Source: Neobacillus sp. PS2-9 (lineage in GTDB: Bacteria > Bacillota > Bacilli > Bacillales > Cytobacillaceae). Taken from it: a stretch of 64,000 nt of DNA. The notes beneath the pieces are model-generated. The model saw nothing but the letters and a program-made list of their open reading frames with translations. It was not told the DNA's origin and searched no databases. Position numbers and translations under genes: made by a program. Within the stretch, counting starts at the first letter, position 1. Every line of letters begins with the position of its first letter. The stretch is taken from assembly GCF_030915525.1 (NCBI RefSeq), contig NZ_CP133269.1:3755001-3819000 (forward strand), read 5' to 3'. Shown here one piece after another: positions 17,963 through 26,300 of the stretch.

Positions 17963-18205
17963 TTAGATTAATACTTTAGGCCAAATCATAATCATTTGTT
18001 TAAAAGCAATTTTAACTTCTTCATTTGGCCTGGAAGCTTGTCCCATTACCCTATGGTAATCATTAATTAATTCATCTAGCTCCTGGCTGTATTTAATTGT
18101 TTCCTCACTTGTATAGCCCAACGTGTTTGCACAATTTATCATTAATTCCCTTTTGGCCCTTATCTGTTCAATCATATCATTTTGATTAATACTATCCTTG
18201 TACAA
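17963..18205 (-). CDS. Spo0E family aspartyl-phosphate phosphatase
   Basis: An 80-residue helical protein with the Spo0E signature TIKYSQELDELI (SQELD motif) in its second half, the loop that dephosphorylates Spo0A~P. Only the TTG at 18205 is correctly spaced from TAGGAGG, so I start there; a longer frame from 18223 would start inside the ribosome site. Five GACAA-type sequences upstream, one a perfect Spo0A box, suggest control by Spo0A. Related small proteins (YisI, YnzD, Spo0E) delay sporulation. Confidence 0.85.
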   Translation of the reverse strand: MYKDSINQNDMIEQIRAKRELMINCANTLGYTSEETIKYSQELDELINDYHRVMGQASRPNEEVKIAFKQMIMIWPKVLI

Positions 18206-18271
18206 TGTTATCCTCCTAATCATTACCCTGTTACTGTAATTCGCTAAAAAAGTTGACTACTTGAAGAATTA

Positions 18272-18414
18272 TGACAAGAATTTCTTTAAAAGTAAATACA
18301 TTCGCAAAAGTAGACAAAACATTCTATTTCTTTCGTTTTTCGACAAATTCCTTCGTTTTTTTCAAGCTTTTACGACAATTGTCTCCGCCTCCCTTCGATT
18401 GCTTTATGACAAAT
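18272..18414 (-). promoter_or_regulatory. Cluster of Spo0A-box-like sites upstream of the spo0E-like gene
   Basis: On the minus strand TTTGTCGAAAAA (18336-18347) is a perfect 0A box. Weaker relatives are TTGTCGTA (~18371-18379), TTTGTCAT (~18406-18413), TTTTGTCT (~18313-18320) and TTCTTGTCA (~18272-18280). They sit 70-210 bases upstream of the TTG start. The rest of 18206-18544 is AT-rich without a credible gene. Confidence 0.55.
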
Positions 18415-18544
18415 TTTACCTTACGCAAATAGGAAGGAAAATGATTGAATAAGTTTCTTTTATTTTGATTGGATTATTAAGCTACTGATAAAATTTTTCC
18501 AAAATACTTCCAACTCCGAAAAATGAATTCTAAAATAGATAAAA

Positions 18545-18570
18545 AAACTGACTGCATTGCTACAGCCAGT
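18545..18570 (-). terminator. Terminator of the mtnWXBD operon
   Basis: On the minus strand AACTGGCTG and CAGTCAGTT pair (one mismatch) and are followed by seven T. Confidence 0.75.
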
Positions 18571-18579
18571 TTTCCTTTC

Positions 18580-19113
18580 TTATAGGTTTACTTCTTCTTT
18601 TTCGTAAATAGGAACCCAGCCTTCGGTTGTAACAAAAATTCTTACTGCAACAACCTTTCTGTCTTCTTCAAGGGTAAAATAATGTCTTGTATTTTCTGGT
18701 ACAGAGATCAAATCACCAGGATTTAAATGAACTTCAAAAAACTCTCCATCTTTACCTTGAATAACAAATACCCCGTGACCACTTACAATAAAACGAACTT
18801 CATCATCTGTATGATGGTGCTCGTTTTTAAAATTAGTAAGTAATACGTCAAGATTTGGTGTGTTTTCGGATAATGAGATCACATCTTGTGCTTTATACCC
18901 ACGTCTCTCAGAAATATCTTCAATCTCTGCAGCGAATGTATTTAATATTTCCTCTTTTTCTTCATCGCTTAAAAGGTATTTTTCTACTAACGTTGCTGGG
19001 AGTTTGCTAATATCCCAGTTTTCATAAATAACTTCCTGACCTTCTAGGAAGCTTGCAACTGCCTCCTGCTCGTGAATTTGTTCTTCTTTCTTTTGAAATG
19101 TAATATATGCCAT
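18580..19113 (-). CDS. mtnD: Acireductone dioxygenase
   Basis: A 177-residue cupin that oxidises the acireductone of the methionine salvage pathway to 2-keto-4-methylthiobutyrate and formate (Fe form). The metal ligands are in HHHTDDEVRF near residues 96-105 (H-x-H-x4-E type) with the second His in ENTRHYFTLE near 140. Length is as usual for the family. AGGAGAGG precedes ATG 19113. It is the last gene of mtnW-mtnX-mtnB-mtnD. Confidence 0.95.
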   Translation of the reverse strand: MAYITFQKKEEQIHEQEAVASFLEGQEVIYENWDISKLPATLVEKYLLSDEEKEEILNTFAAEIEDISERRGYKAQDVISLSENTPNLDVLLTNFKNEHHHTDDEVRFIVSGHGVFVIQGKDGEFFEVHLNPGDLISVPENTRHYFTLEEDRKVVAVRIFVTTEGWVPIYEKEEVNL

Positions 19114-19139
19114 ATTGTATCAACCTCTCCTGTATTTTT

Positions 19140-19769
19140 TTAAACTACCTTAAATAATTGGTATGGTTTATGTTCTAGTAACCGCAGTTGGTAGCGGAAT
19201 AGAAATTCTGATGCTTCTAGGATTTTTTTTGCCTCAAATGCATTTCGTCCCCACACTGTGATTCCATGGTTTCGAATTAGTACAGCACCGCTGTCTTCGG
19301 AAACATTTTCTGAAAATTTATTTGCAAGTGTAGGAATATGTGCATAATTTCTTATAATAGGTATCTTTAAAACAGCATCCTCTTCCCACTTATCAAAAGC
19401 CTTAATTAACTCTTGACCCTTAAACGTAACTTCTCCATGATCACCATACACCTCTGAAATCACATTATTATCAATGGTATGAACATGAAGACTACAACCA
19501 GCATTTGTCTTGCGATAAATCTCCACATGAAGAAGTGTCTCTGCTGACGGTTTTAAATGAGTCTCTTCTACCGGACGGCCAAATTCATCCACTAATAAAA
19601 AATCTTCTGAAGTCCGCTTACGTTTATCTTTTCCGCTGGCTGTCACCAAAAATTGAAGCGGATGATCACTCACTTTAATGGCAAGGTTTCCACTTGTTCC
19701 CATAAACCAATCTCTCTCTGCCAATTCATCCTTAATATCGGCTAATTCTACCCATCTTTCCTTTAACAT
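19140..19769 (-). CDS. mtnB: Methylthioribulose-1-phosphate dehydratase
   Basis: A 209-residue class II aldolase-fold enzyme that dehydrates methylthioribulose-1-phosphate. Zinc ligands are in [10 protein letters not shown] (near residues 97-106) and in [11 protein letters not shown] (near 164-174); [12 protein letters not shown] is the phosphate-binding turn. It overlaps mtnX by 7 bases and has GAGGTGGGTGA upstream, so translation is coupled. Confidence 0.95.
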   Translation of the reverse strand: MLKERWVELADIKDELAERDWFMGTSGNLAIKVSDHPLQFLVTASGKDKRKRTSEDFLLVDEFGRPVEETHLKPSAETLLHVEIYRKTNAGCSLHVHTIDNNVISEVYGDHGEVTFKGQELIKAFDKWEEDAVLKIPIIRNYAHIPTLANKFSENVSEDSGAVLIRNHGITVWGRNAFEAKKILEASEFLFRYQLRLLEHKPYQLFKVV

Positions 19770-20437
19770 GTTAGCTCACCCACCTCAATTCTTTTATTTA
19801 TTTCCTCGATACAATCAAAGAAAGTATGAAACCCTTGATGGTTAATACCCCATTCCACACATTTTTCCTGAAGTAAATCCCTTGCTAACACAAAGTCAGC
19901 ATGTTTAGCAGCCTCTAGGTCGGTCACAGAGTCGCCTATTACGATTTTAAAACTCTCCGTTGAATTGTTCAGTTTACGCATAATACTAGGCTTACAGCAA
20001 CCACAATCATTGTTACAAGAGGAATCGCATTCATGTGGCCAAAGTATATTAATTGTTTCTTCGGAAAAGTCAGAATGATTACAATACACTCCATCAAAAG
20101 GAGCGTATTCTGCTAAAATCGGATGGACAAAAAAATCTATACCGCCACTAACAATATAGAGGGGAATTCCCTTTTCACGAACATACCCTACAAACTCCTT
20201 AAAGCCTGGTCGGATTTTTGCATTTTCAATTGCAAATTCAGTTATTTCTTTCTTCTTATTACTAGGCAATAAGGAAAATAATTTCCCCACACCCTCATTC
20301 ACTGAAATCTGACGAGAAAGAATTAAATCCTTGATTTCCACCCATTCAGGGGGAGCAAATTGTTTCATTATAGCAATGATGTTATCACTTTCTGTAATGG
20401 TTCCATCAAAATCACAATAAATAACCGGCTTTGTCAT
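19763..20437 (-). CDS. mtnX: 2-hydroxy-3-keto-5-methylthiopentenyl-1-phosphate phosphatase
   Basis: A 224-residue HAD phosphatase. The nucleophile motif YCDFDGTIT is at residues 7-15, IVSGG near 97-101, and the Mg site [11 protein letters not shown] near 167-177. A Cys-rich insertion ([14 protein letters not shown], about residues 137-150) is present, as in Bacillus MtnX. It acts between MtnW and MtnD. The ATG directly follows the mtnW stop and uses GAGGTGA inside mtnW. Confidence 0.94.
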   Translation of the reverse strand: MTKPVIYCDFDGTITESDNIIAIMKQFAPPEWVEIKDLILSRQISVNEGVGKLFSLLPSNKKKEITEFAIENAKIRPGFKEFVGYVREKGIPLYIVSGGIDFFVHPILAEYAPFDGVYCNHSDFSEETINILWPHECDSSCNNDCGCCKPSIMRKLNNSTESFKIVIGDSVTDLEAAKHADFVLARDLLQEKCVEWGINHQGFHTFFDCIEEINKRIEVGELTC

Positions 20438-21649
20438 TTAGACCGTCACCTCGGCATTTCCCCAAAGCTGAAGTGCCTTATTAAGTTCAGGGTACTGCTC
20501 CGCTCCTACTGAGAGTGTGTTTCCCTGAAGAATGGCATCCACTGCTTGTCGGAAGGCAAGGCCACCTCCACGAGCACCGTTTGGATGCCCATGAACGCCA
20601 CCACCTGCATTGATTACGGAGTCAATTCCAAAGTCACGAATTAACAAGGATACCAACCCTGGATGTATTCCCGCTGATGGCACTGGAAAAGCTTTTTTAT
20701 AAACATCCTCTTTCGTCAGTTCAGCTGCAATCGAGAGTGCAGATGTTTTTTCTAATGCCACCGTTCCATATGGAGATGGGAACAGTGATAAATCAGCACC
20801 TGCATAACGTAAAAGCTTTCCAAGGAGCAAAGAATGGGAAAAGCCATATTGGGATGAAGAAGTTAATGCCCCGCTTACTGCTGGATGTGCCATTAAAGGC
20901 AAACCAATTTCATTGTCCTCTCTTAATTCTTGCAGGACATCTAATCCATAGGAGAAGACATTAAATAATAGTAAATCTGCTCCCAGCTCAGCTGCTTTTT
21001 TTGCTTTTTCCTTAAGTTGTGAGGTTCTCCCAGTCAGGTTTACTGCGTACAGCGTTCTATGACCAGTCTCTTCTAAAACTTCATTTAAGACTTGTTTTCC
21101 CGCGGTAATTCTTTTTTCAAAAGGTGTTAATTCATTTTCAAAAAGAATCTCATCATCTTTGACTAAATCAACACCACCAAGAGCTTGCTGCTTTAACTGT
21201 TCTACCAAAAAGTGTATGTCCTTACCAAGTACGCCTTTAAAGATGCTCATCACTAATGGTCTATCATATACGTTTATTTTTTCTCGAATTCCATCGATAC
21301 CGAATCTTGGTCCAGGAAAATGACTCTTTAAGTGATCATCAAACTGCAAATCTAGTAATTTTATTTTTCCATCCAAGGACAGTTTTCCGAAAACAGTGGT
21401 TAAGATTGCTGGCAAGTCAGTAGAGAAATTAATGGTTGGATAGGCAATCCGAATTATTGCTAGACCGTCTCTTTCCGAGTCTTTCCCTTCGATGGAAACG
21501 ACTCGGCCCTTATGCTTACGTAATTGGTTCTGCTCAAGCTCAGGAAGATTTGTCCAAGAACCAACAGTTAATCCAAGAGCAATTTCCTCTGCTTTTTTCT
21601 CCGGATTTTTTTCATCATGTACAAGATATGTAGCAATTATTTCAGACAT
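20438..21649 (-). CDS. mtnW: 2,3-diketo-5-methylthiopentyl-1-phosphate enolase (RuBisCO-like)
   Basis: A 403-residue RuBisCO-like protein of the YkrW type. The carbamylatable lysine region reads [10 protein letters not shown] (near residues 167-176), matching the RuBisCO GxDxxKxDE pattern, while several CO2-fixing residues of true RuBisCO are replaced as in other enolase-type RLPs. It tautomerises the diketo intermediate of methionine salvage. MSEIIATY at 21649 is the start, since GGAAGTTG precedes it and the longer frame runs into the riboswitch terminator. Confidence 0.95.
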   Translation of the reverse strand: MSEIIATYLVHDEKNPEKKAEEIALGLTVGSWTNLPELEQNQLRKHKGRVVSIEGKDSERDGLAIIRIAYPTINFSTDLPAILTTVFGKLSLDGKIKLLDLQFDDHLKSHFPGPRFGIDGIREKINVYDRPLVMSIFKGVLGKDIHFLVEQLKQQALGGVDLVKDDEILFENELTPFEKRITAGKQVLNEVLEETGHRTLYAVNLTGRTSQLKEKAKKAAELGADLLLFNVFSYGLDVLQELREDNEIGLPLMAHPAVSGALTSSSQYGFSHSLLLGKLLRYAGADLSLFPSPYGTVALEKTSALSIAAELTKEDVYKKAFPVPSAGIHPGLVSLLIRDFGIDSVINAGGGVHGHPNGARGGGLAFRQAVDAILQGNTLSVGAEQYPELNKALQLWGNAEVTV

Positions 21650-21680
21650 TATTTTCAACTTCCTTTCCAAAAAACATAAA

Positions 21681-21834
21681 AAACCCCTTCGAAAAGAAGA
21701 GGTTAGCATCACAAACTAACATCTTCTCATCTTTCAGCCAGATTGCTGCAAGATTTAGCACCGTGCTTAACTTTTAGTTAAGTCGGTTGCCGGGCTTCAT
21801 AGGGCTTTTCCCTCCACCTGCTCTTGATAAGAAA
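21681..21834 (-). promoter_or_regulatory. SAM riboswitch (S-box) before mtnW
   Basis: On the minus strand the aptamer starts with CTTATCAAGAGCAGGTGGAG and has GAAGCCCGGCAACC and ACGGTGCTAAATC in order. The closing helix pairs TTCTTATC with GATGAGAA (21722-21834). AACCTCTTC...GAAGGGGTT plus TTTTTT at 21681-21713 is the terminator, and a GATGTTAG/CTAAC stretch before it offers the antiterminator. High SAM should switch the operon off. Confidence 0.95.
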
Positions 21835-21881
21835 ACGATTCGTATTTATTCACATTAATAAGTTGTTAAACTTTATTTTGG

Positions 21882-21910
21882 ATTATCGCAAGAAAAAAAA
21901 CATTTGTCAA
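21882..21910 (-). promoter_or_regulatory. Sigma-A promoter of mtnWXBD
   Basis: Minus strand TTGACA (21905-21910), 17-base spacer, GATAAT (21882-21887). It lies just before the S-box leader and directly after the mtnE stop. Confidence 0.85.
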
Positions 21911-21911
21911 C

Positions 21912-23090
21912 TTATTTTTTGAACATTTCTAAACAACTAATTCTTCTGACAGCTTCAGCTAACCGTTCTTCGGATGATAATAATCCTACTCGAACAAAGC
22001 CTTCTCCATATTCACCAAAACCAATACCTGGTGCGACCATTATATGGGCTTGATCAAGTAGAATTTCAGCAAATTGTCCAGATGTGTACCCTTCTGGCAC
22101 CTTAAGCCAAGCAAAAAAGGATCCCTTTGGTGCGGTTACATCCCAACCTATCGACCGAAGTCCGTTAATTAATACATTACGTCTTCGCTCATATAGTTCA
22201 TTCAATTCTCTTACACATTCTTGTGATGCAGTTAAAGCTGTAGCTGCCGCTTCTTGAACAGCTCCGAACAAACTTACATACAGATGATCCTGTAGGAGTT
22301 CAATGGCTGAAATCACACTTTCATTCCCTACAGCAAATCCTACACGCCAGCCAGCCATATTGTAGGTTTTAGATAAAGTATAAATTTCGATTCCTACTTC
22401 TTTAGCCCCTTCGGTTTCTAGGAAGCTTATAGGTCTCTGACCGTCGAAACCAATGGCACCGTAAGCAAAATCGTGAACAACGCAAATATTTTGATCGTTT
22501 GCCAGTTTCACTGTTTCTTTGAAAAATTCTTCAGTGGCAACAGCACCGGTAGGATTATTTGGGTAATTCAAAAACATGACCTTTGCTTTTACTAACGATT
22601 CGGAAGAAAGTTCGTTGTAGTCAGGTAAAAATGCATTTTCCTCCCTCAATGGCATTGTAACCATTTCCGCTTTTGCCAGAGCCACACCTGACCAATAATC
22701 TGGATAACCGGGATCTGGCACAAGAATGGTATCCCCTGGATTCAACAAGCACTGTGGAATCTCTACGAGTCCTGCTTTGCCGCCAAAAAGAATAGCCACT
22801 TCCTTATCAGGATTGATCGTTACTCCATACTCTCTCAAGTAAAAATCAGCTGCTGCCTGTTTTAAATATCTATGCCCCTGAAACGGAGAATATTTGTGAT
22901 TGATGGGATTAGCTGCCGCCTCCTGTAATTTTGACACGATATGCTCAGGCGTTGGCTGATCTGGATTTCCTTGTCCTAAATTTATAACGTCATGCCCTTC
23001 GGCAATATACTCTCCAACCTTCTTTACAAGGCCTGCAAAAAATTGTTTTGGCAGACTATTTAAAAGCTCTGATGGTGGAAATTGTTTCAT
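21912..23090 (-). CDS. mtnE: Aminotransferase of methionine salvage
   Basis: A 392-residue class I/II PLP aminotransferase. NPDQPTPEH near residue 42, NYPNNPTGA near 170 and the PLP-lysine motif SKTYNMAGWRVGF near 233 are all present. Its position next to mtnWXBD and mtnU matches B. subtilis ykrV (mtnE), which transaminates 2-keto-4-methylthiobutyrate to methionine. The start ATG at 23090 has AGGTGAGAGA upstream; the preceding GTG is less well spaced. A paralogue lies at 60363-61556. Confidence 0.9.
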   Translation of the reverse strand: MKQFPPSELLNSLPKQFFAGLVKKVGEYIAEGHDVINLGQGNPDQPTPEHIVSKLQEAAANPINHKYSPFQGHRYLKQAAADFYLREYGVTINPDKEVAILFGGKAGLVEIPQCLLNPGDTILVPDPGYPDYWSGVALAKAEMVTMPLREENAFLPDYNELSSESLVKAKVMFLNYPNNPTGAVATEEFFKETVKLANDQNICVVHDFAYGAIGFDGQRPISFLETEGAKEVGIEIYTLSKTYNMAGWRVGFAVGNESVISAIELLQDHLYVSLFGAVQEAAATALTASQECVRELNELYERRRNVLINGLRSIGWDVTAPKGSFFAWLKVPEGYTSGQFAEILLDQAHIMVAPGIGFGEYGEGFVRVGLLSSEERLAEAVRRISCLEMFKK

Positions 23091-23210
23091 CACTCTCTCA
23101 CCTGCTTATTCATTACAAATTTTTGTTGAAATTCTAGTCACAAATGATATAACTTTTATAACAGCTTGTAAAGAAAAAATTCTGATTTTTCGAACCGGAG
23201 GGAAAATTCT

Positions 23211-23996
23211 ATGAAATTAAACATATCTTGTATACAAATGGATATCGCCTTTGGTAATCCATATGAAAACTATCATTCTGCTGAAAGACTGATTGAAAAA
23301 GCAATGGAAACTAAGCCTGACATTCTCGTCTTACCTGAACTCTGGACCACCGGATATGACTTAACACGACTTGATAAAATTGCAGATGACCAAGCGAAAC
23401 AAACGATTCAGTTTCTACAGGAGGCAGCAAAAAAATACCAAGTTCATTTCGTTGGAGGATCTGTTGCAAACCGCAATGATAGCGGAGTAAAAAATACTTT
23501 GATTATCATAAACAAAGAAGGCCAGTTGGTTCACCAATATAGTAAATTACATTTGTTTAAGCTTATGGATGAGCATTTATATTTAGAGGCTGGTACAGAA
23601 AAAGGGTTATTCCAATTAGAAAATCGTCATTTTGCGGGAGTCATTTGTTATGACATCCGTTTTCCTGAATGGATACGCACCCATACTTCTCATGGTGCGG
23701 AAGCACTATTTGTGGTCGCAGAATGGCCTGAACCTCGGTTAGCACATTGGCGGGCCTTACTAATTTCTCGAGCAATCGAAAATCAATGTTATGTTGTTGC
23801 CTGCAACCGGTCAGGAAGTGATCCAAATAACAAATTTGCTGGTCACAGTATGATTATTGACCCTTGGGGAAAAGTGATTGCAGAAGCTGGGGATGAAGAG
23901 GAAATTCTATCTGCAGAATTAAACATGGATCTTGTTAAAGATATCCGCAAACAAATCCCTATCTTCGCAGATAGAAAGCCAGAATACTATCGTTAG
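23211..23996 (+). CDS. mtnU: Carbon-nitrogen hydrolase, MtnU (omega-amidase type)
   Basis: A 261-residue nitrilase-superfamily amidase. The triad is visible as Glu in LPELWTTGYD (near 43), Lys in YSKLHLFKLMDEH (near 111-118) and Cys in VICYDIRFPEW (near 146). In the salvage context it probably hydrolyses the 2-oxo acid amide made when glutamine serves as amino donor for MtnE. ACCGGAGGG precedes ATG 23211. It diverges from mtnE. Confidence 0.9.
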   Translation: MKLNISCIQMDIAFGNPYENYHSAERLIEKAMETKPDILVLPELWTTGYDLTRLDKIADDQAKQTIQFLQEAAKKYQVHFVGGSVANRNDSGVKNTLIIINKEGQLVHQYSKLHLFKLMDEHLYLEAGTEKGLFQLENRHFAGVICYDIRFPEWIRTHTSHGAEALFVVAEWPEPRLAHWRALLISRAIENQCYVVACNRSGSDPNNKFAGHSMIIDPWGKVIAEAGDEEEILSAELNMDLVKDIRKQIPIFADRKPEYYR

Positions 23997-24034
23997 TTTC
24001 AAATTTAAAAATTAATAATATTTTCAAAATTTTG

Positions 24035-24064
24035 TTGACACCTATCTTTTTATCCTGTTATAGT
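24035..24064 (+). promoter_or_regulatory. Sigma-A promoter of mtnK
   Basis: TTGACA (24035-24040), 18-base spacer, TATAGT (24059-24064), 36 bases before the S-box. Confidence 0.85.
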
Positions 24065-24099
24065 TTTTATCATACTGAAAAAATAGAATATTAGATTTA

Positions 24100-24315
24100 C
24101 TCTTATCACGAGCTGGCTGAGGGATTTGGCCCTTTGAAGCCCAGCAACCGACCTTACCCCACTGAAAAGCGGGGCGCTTATCATGAGATAGGTAAAGGGG
24201 AACTCCCTAAAAGGCACGGTGCTAATTCCAACAGAAGGATGTTCTTTCTGAGAGATAAGAGGTGCGAAGAAACATACATCTTCTAGCCTCTTTCAGACAA
24301 GAAAGAGGCTTTTTT
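24100..24315 (+). promoter_or_regulatory. SAM riboswitch (S-box) before mtnK, with terminator
   Basis: The aptamer runs from CTCTTATCACGAGCTGGCTG to GATAAGAG (24100-24261), with GAAGCCCAGCAACCGACC and GGCACGGTGCTAATTCC in the conserved order. One arm is enlarged (CCCCACTGAAAAGCGGGG and its continuation). AGCCTCTTTC and GAAAGAGGCT followed by TTTTT (24285-24315) form the terminator. Confidence 0.95.
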
Positions 24316-24360
24316 GTGCGTAAAGTACAACAGAGCCTCCAAAATAAGGAGGAATTTATT

Positions 24361-25545
24361 ATGAGTCTACTAAAACAGACAACGTACAAACCTTTAACTG
24401 AAGCATCTGCTATCGAATTATCAATAAATTTAAATATTTTCTCTGAAAAAGCAAACTTATCTTGTAAGGAAATTGGTGATGGCAATCTTAACCTTGTATT
24501 CCACTTGGTTGATCAAGATTCAGGGAAAAGTATCATTATCAAACAAGCTCTCCCTTATGCAAAAGTCGTGGGTGAAAGCTGGCCATTAACACTTAAAAGG
24601 GCGAAAATTGAAGCAGAAGCCTTAAAAACTTTTGGTCAGATTGCTCCAAATTTCGTACCACAGGTATATTACACAGATGATGTTTTAGCTGTTACTGTAA
24701 TGGAGGACTTATCCCATCTCTTAATTGCTAGAACAGGATTTATAAAAGGTGCGACCTATCCCCTCATTTCTAAACATTTAGGTGAGTACCTGGCTAGAAC
24801 TTTATTTTTCACCTCAGATTATGCGCTAACTCCAGCGGAGAAAAAGGCAAAAGTACAACAATTTATTAACCCAGAGCTATGCAAGATTACTGAGGATTTA
24901 ATTTTTACAGATCCATTTTTAGACGCAGAAACAAATGAATTTGAATCTGACCTCCGACCAGTAGTGGAAGCTCTTTGGCAGGACGAGGAGCTAAAGTTTC
25001 AAGTTACTGTTTTAAAAAGAAGTTTCTTAACAGAAGCGGAATCACTTCTTCATGGAGATCTGCATACAGGAAGTGTCTTTGCCGACGATTTCGAAACAAA
25101 AGTAATTGATCCTGAATTTGCTTTTTACGGACCTGCCGGTTTTGACATTGGTCAAGTTTTTGCTAATTTACTCTTCCAAGTCATTGTGAATGTGCCAAAA
25201 CGTGAATTGTTTATCACTCATATTGAAACTGTTTGGAATGTCTTTGAAGAACAATATTCACAATTATGGAATACGGAAAACAAAGAACCATTAGCTAAGA
25301 CCCCTTCATTCTTACGCTTTCAGCTGGCTAAATTCTTTGAGGATACAATCGGTTTTGCTGGGTGCGAGTTGATCAGAAGAACCATCGGACTCGCCCATGT
25401 AGCGGATTTGGATGGAGTTGAGGATGAGCAAACAAGATTAGCAGCGAAGCGTCATTCTTTAGAACTTGGAAAAATCCTTGTCAAACAGAGAAAAGAAATA
25501 AAAGACCTCACTGCTTTCATTCGTACAGTCAGAGAAGGATTCTAG
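24361..25545 (+). CDS. mtnK: 5-methylthioribose kinase
   Basis: A 394-residue APH-fold kinase that phosphorylates methylthioribose. GDGNLNLVFHL (near residues 40-50) is the nucleotide loop, LLHGDLHTGSVF (near 228-239) the catalytic loop and VIDPEFAFYGP (near 248-258) the metal site. ATG 24361 follows AAGGAGGAA; the frame is open upstream through the riboswitch terminator, which is not coding. In B. subtilis mtnA follows directly; here an unrelated convergent regulator follows, so the mtnK transcript is monocistronic. Confidence 0.95.
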   Translation: MSLLKQTTYKPLTEASAIELSINLNIFSEKANLSCKEIGDGNLNLVFHLVDQDSGKSIIIKQALPYAKVVGESWPLTLKRAKIEAEALKTFGQIAPNFVPQVYYTDDVLAVTVMEDLSHLLIARTGFIKGATYPLISKHLGEYLARTLFFTSDYALTPAEKKAKVQQFINPELCKITEDLIFTDPFLDAETNEFESDLRPVVEALWQDEELKFQVTVLKRSFLTEAESLLHGDLHTGSVFADDFETKVIDPEFAFYGPAGFDIGQVFANLLFQVIVNVPKRELFITHIETVWNVFEEQYSQLWNTENKEPLAKTPSFLRFQLAKFFEDTIGFAGCELIRRTIGLAHVADLDGVEDEQTRLAAKRHSLELGKILVKQRKEIKDLTAFIRTVREGF

Positions 25546-25555
25546 GAAAAACAAA

Positions 25556-25582
25556 GAGGTTGACTTATAGAAGGTCAACCTC
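25556..25582. terminator. Bidirectional terminator after mtnK
   Basis: GAGGTTGAC and GTCAACCTC form a 9-bp stem between convergent genes. Confidence 0.75.
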
Positions 25583-25588
25583 CTCTCT

Positions 25589-26179
25589 TTATTGTGGTTT
25601 TGCCCACATTTCTTCTGGGTTTAGTTCGTATATACTATTTTCCCGATACATGTAATGATTGATTATGAATTCCCGCCGTATAGTTGCATAATCATCATGG
25701 AATTGTTTGATATACTCGTTTAATTCTTTTTCTTCGTATTTTTTACCTGCTTTTAACCCTTTTACGATATGTTCAAAGACGATTAATTTCTTCTTCCTCT
25801 GAGCAGGAATGCTTTTTAATTTCCCATCTTTAGTAAAGAAATTCTCAAGAACTTTTTGTCTTTCTAAACTAGATTCCACCATATTCCCCAACTCCTCTCC
25901 TTTTTTCTCAAGTAACTGCGTTAATACTTGTGCTTGTTGTTTAATCATAGATTCATTTAAATAGAAGTAAATCGTATTTTTATCTCTTCTTTCATATACC
26001 ACATGAATTTCCCTCAGTTTTTTCAAGTGATGTGTGATGGTTGGTGCCGTTAATCCTAGTTTACCTGCAATCGCCTGACCATGAAGAGGACCCTTAGCTA
26101 AAAGAGCAACGATCCTGACTCTCGTTGGATCACCCATTGTTTTATAAAACGCTACTAAACGGTTTAGCTGCATCATCAT
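25589..26179 (-). CDS. ArsR-type regulator with C-terminal DUF2087 domain
   Basis: About 196 residues. The N-terminal winged helix (residues ~5-85) has GDPTRVRIVALLAKG and the recognition helix LTAPTITHHLKKLRE. A linker helix leads to a C-terminal DUF2087-like domain (about 110-190: DGKLKSIPAQRKKKL, YATIRREFI, Y-R-ENSIYELN). No ArsR-type metal-binding CxC is seen, so the signal is probably not a metal. GAGAGGTG lies upstream; ATG codons at 26179, 26176 and 26173 are all possible starts. It lies directly downstream of the ferredoxin oxidoreductase genes but has a separate transcript on the same strand. Confidence 0.85.
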   Translation of the reverse strand: MMMQLNRLVAFYKTMGDPTRVRIVALLAKGPLHGQAIAGKLGLTAPTITHHLKKLREIHVVYERRDKNTIYFYLNESMIKQQAQVLTQLLEKKGEELGNMVESSLERQKVLENFFTKDGKLKSIPAQRKKKLIVFEHIVKGLKAGKKYEEKELNEYIKQFHDDYATIRREFIINHYMYRENSIYELNPEEMWAKPQ

Positions 26180-26260
26180 ATACACCTCTCAATTTCGATA
26201 TTCATCTAATTAGATATATATCAAACTTTAATTTTTCTGTCAATAAGAAAATCAAAAGAA

Positions 26261-26290
26261 AAAGCAAAGTGCACATGACACTTTGCTTTT
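26261..26290 (-). terminator. Terminator of the ferredoxin oxidoreductase operon
   Basis: AAAGCAAAGTG and CACTTTGCTTT form an 11-bp stem with TTTTTCTTTT after it on the minus strand. Confidence 0.85.
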
Positions 26291-26300
26291 TCTTTCTAAC

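Noticed and set aside
18261..18452. 63-codon plus-strand frame in the spo0E-like upstream region
   Set aside because: It starts with TTG, has no ribosome site, and its length is due to the AT-rich region that carries the Spo0A-like boxes.
24262..24360. N-terminal extension of mtnK over 33 codons
   Set aside because: The extension is the riboswitch terminator; AAGGAGG before 24361 sets the start.
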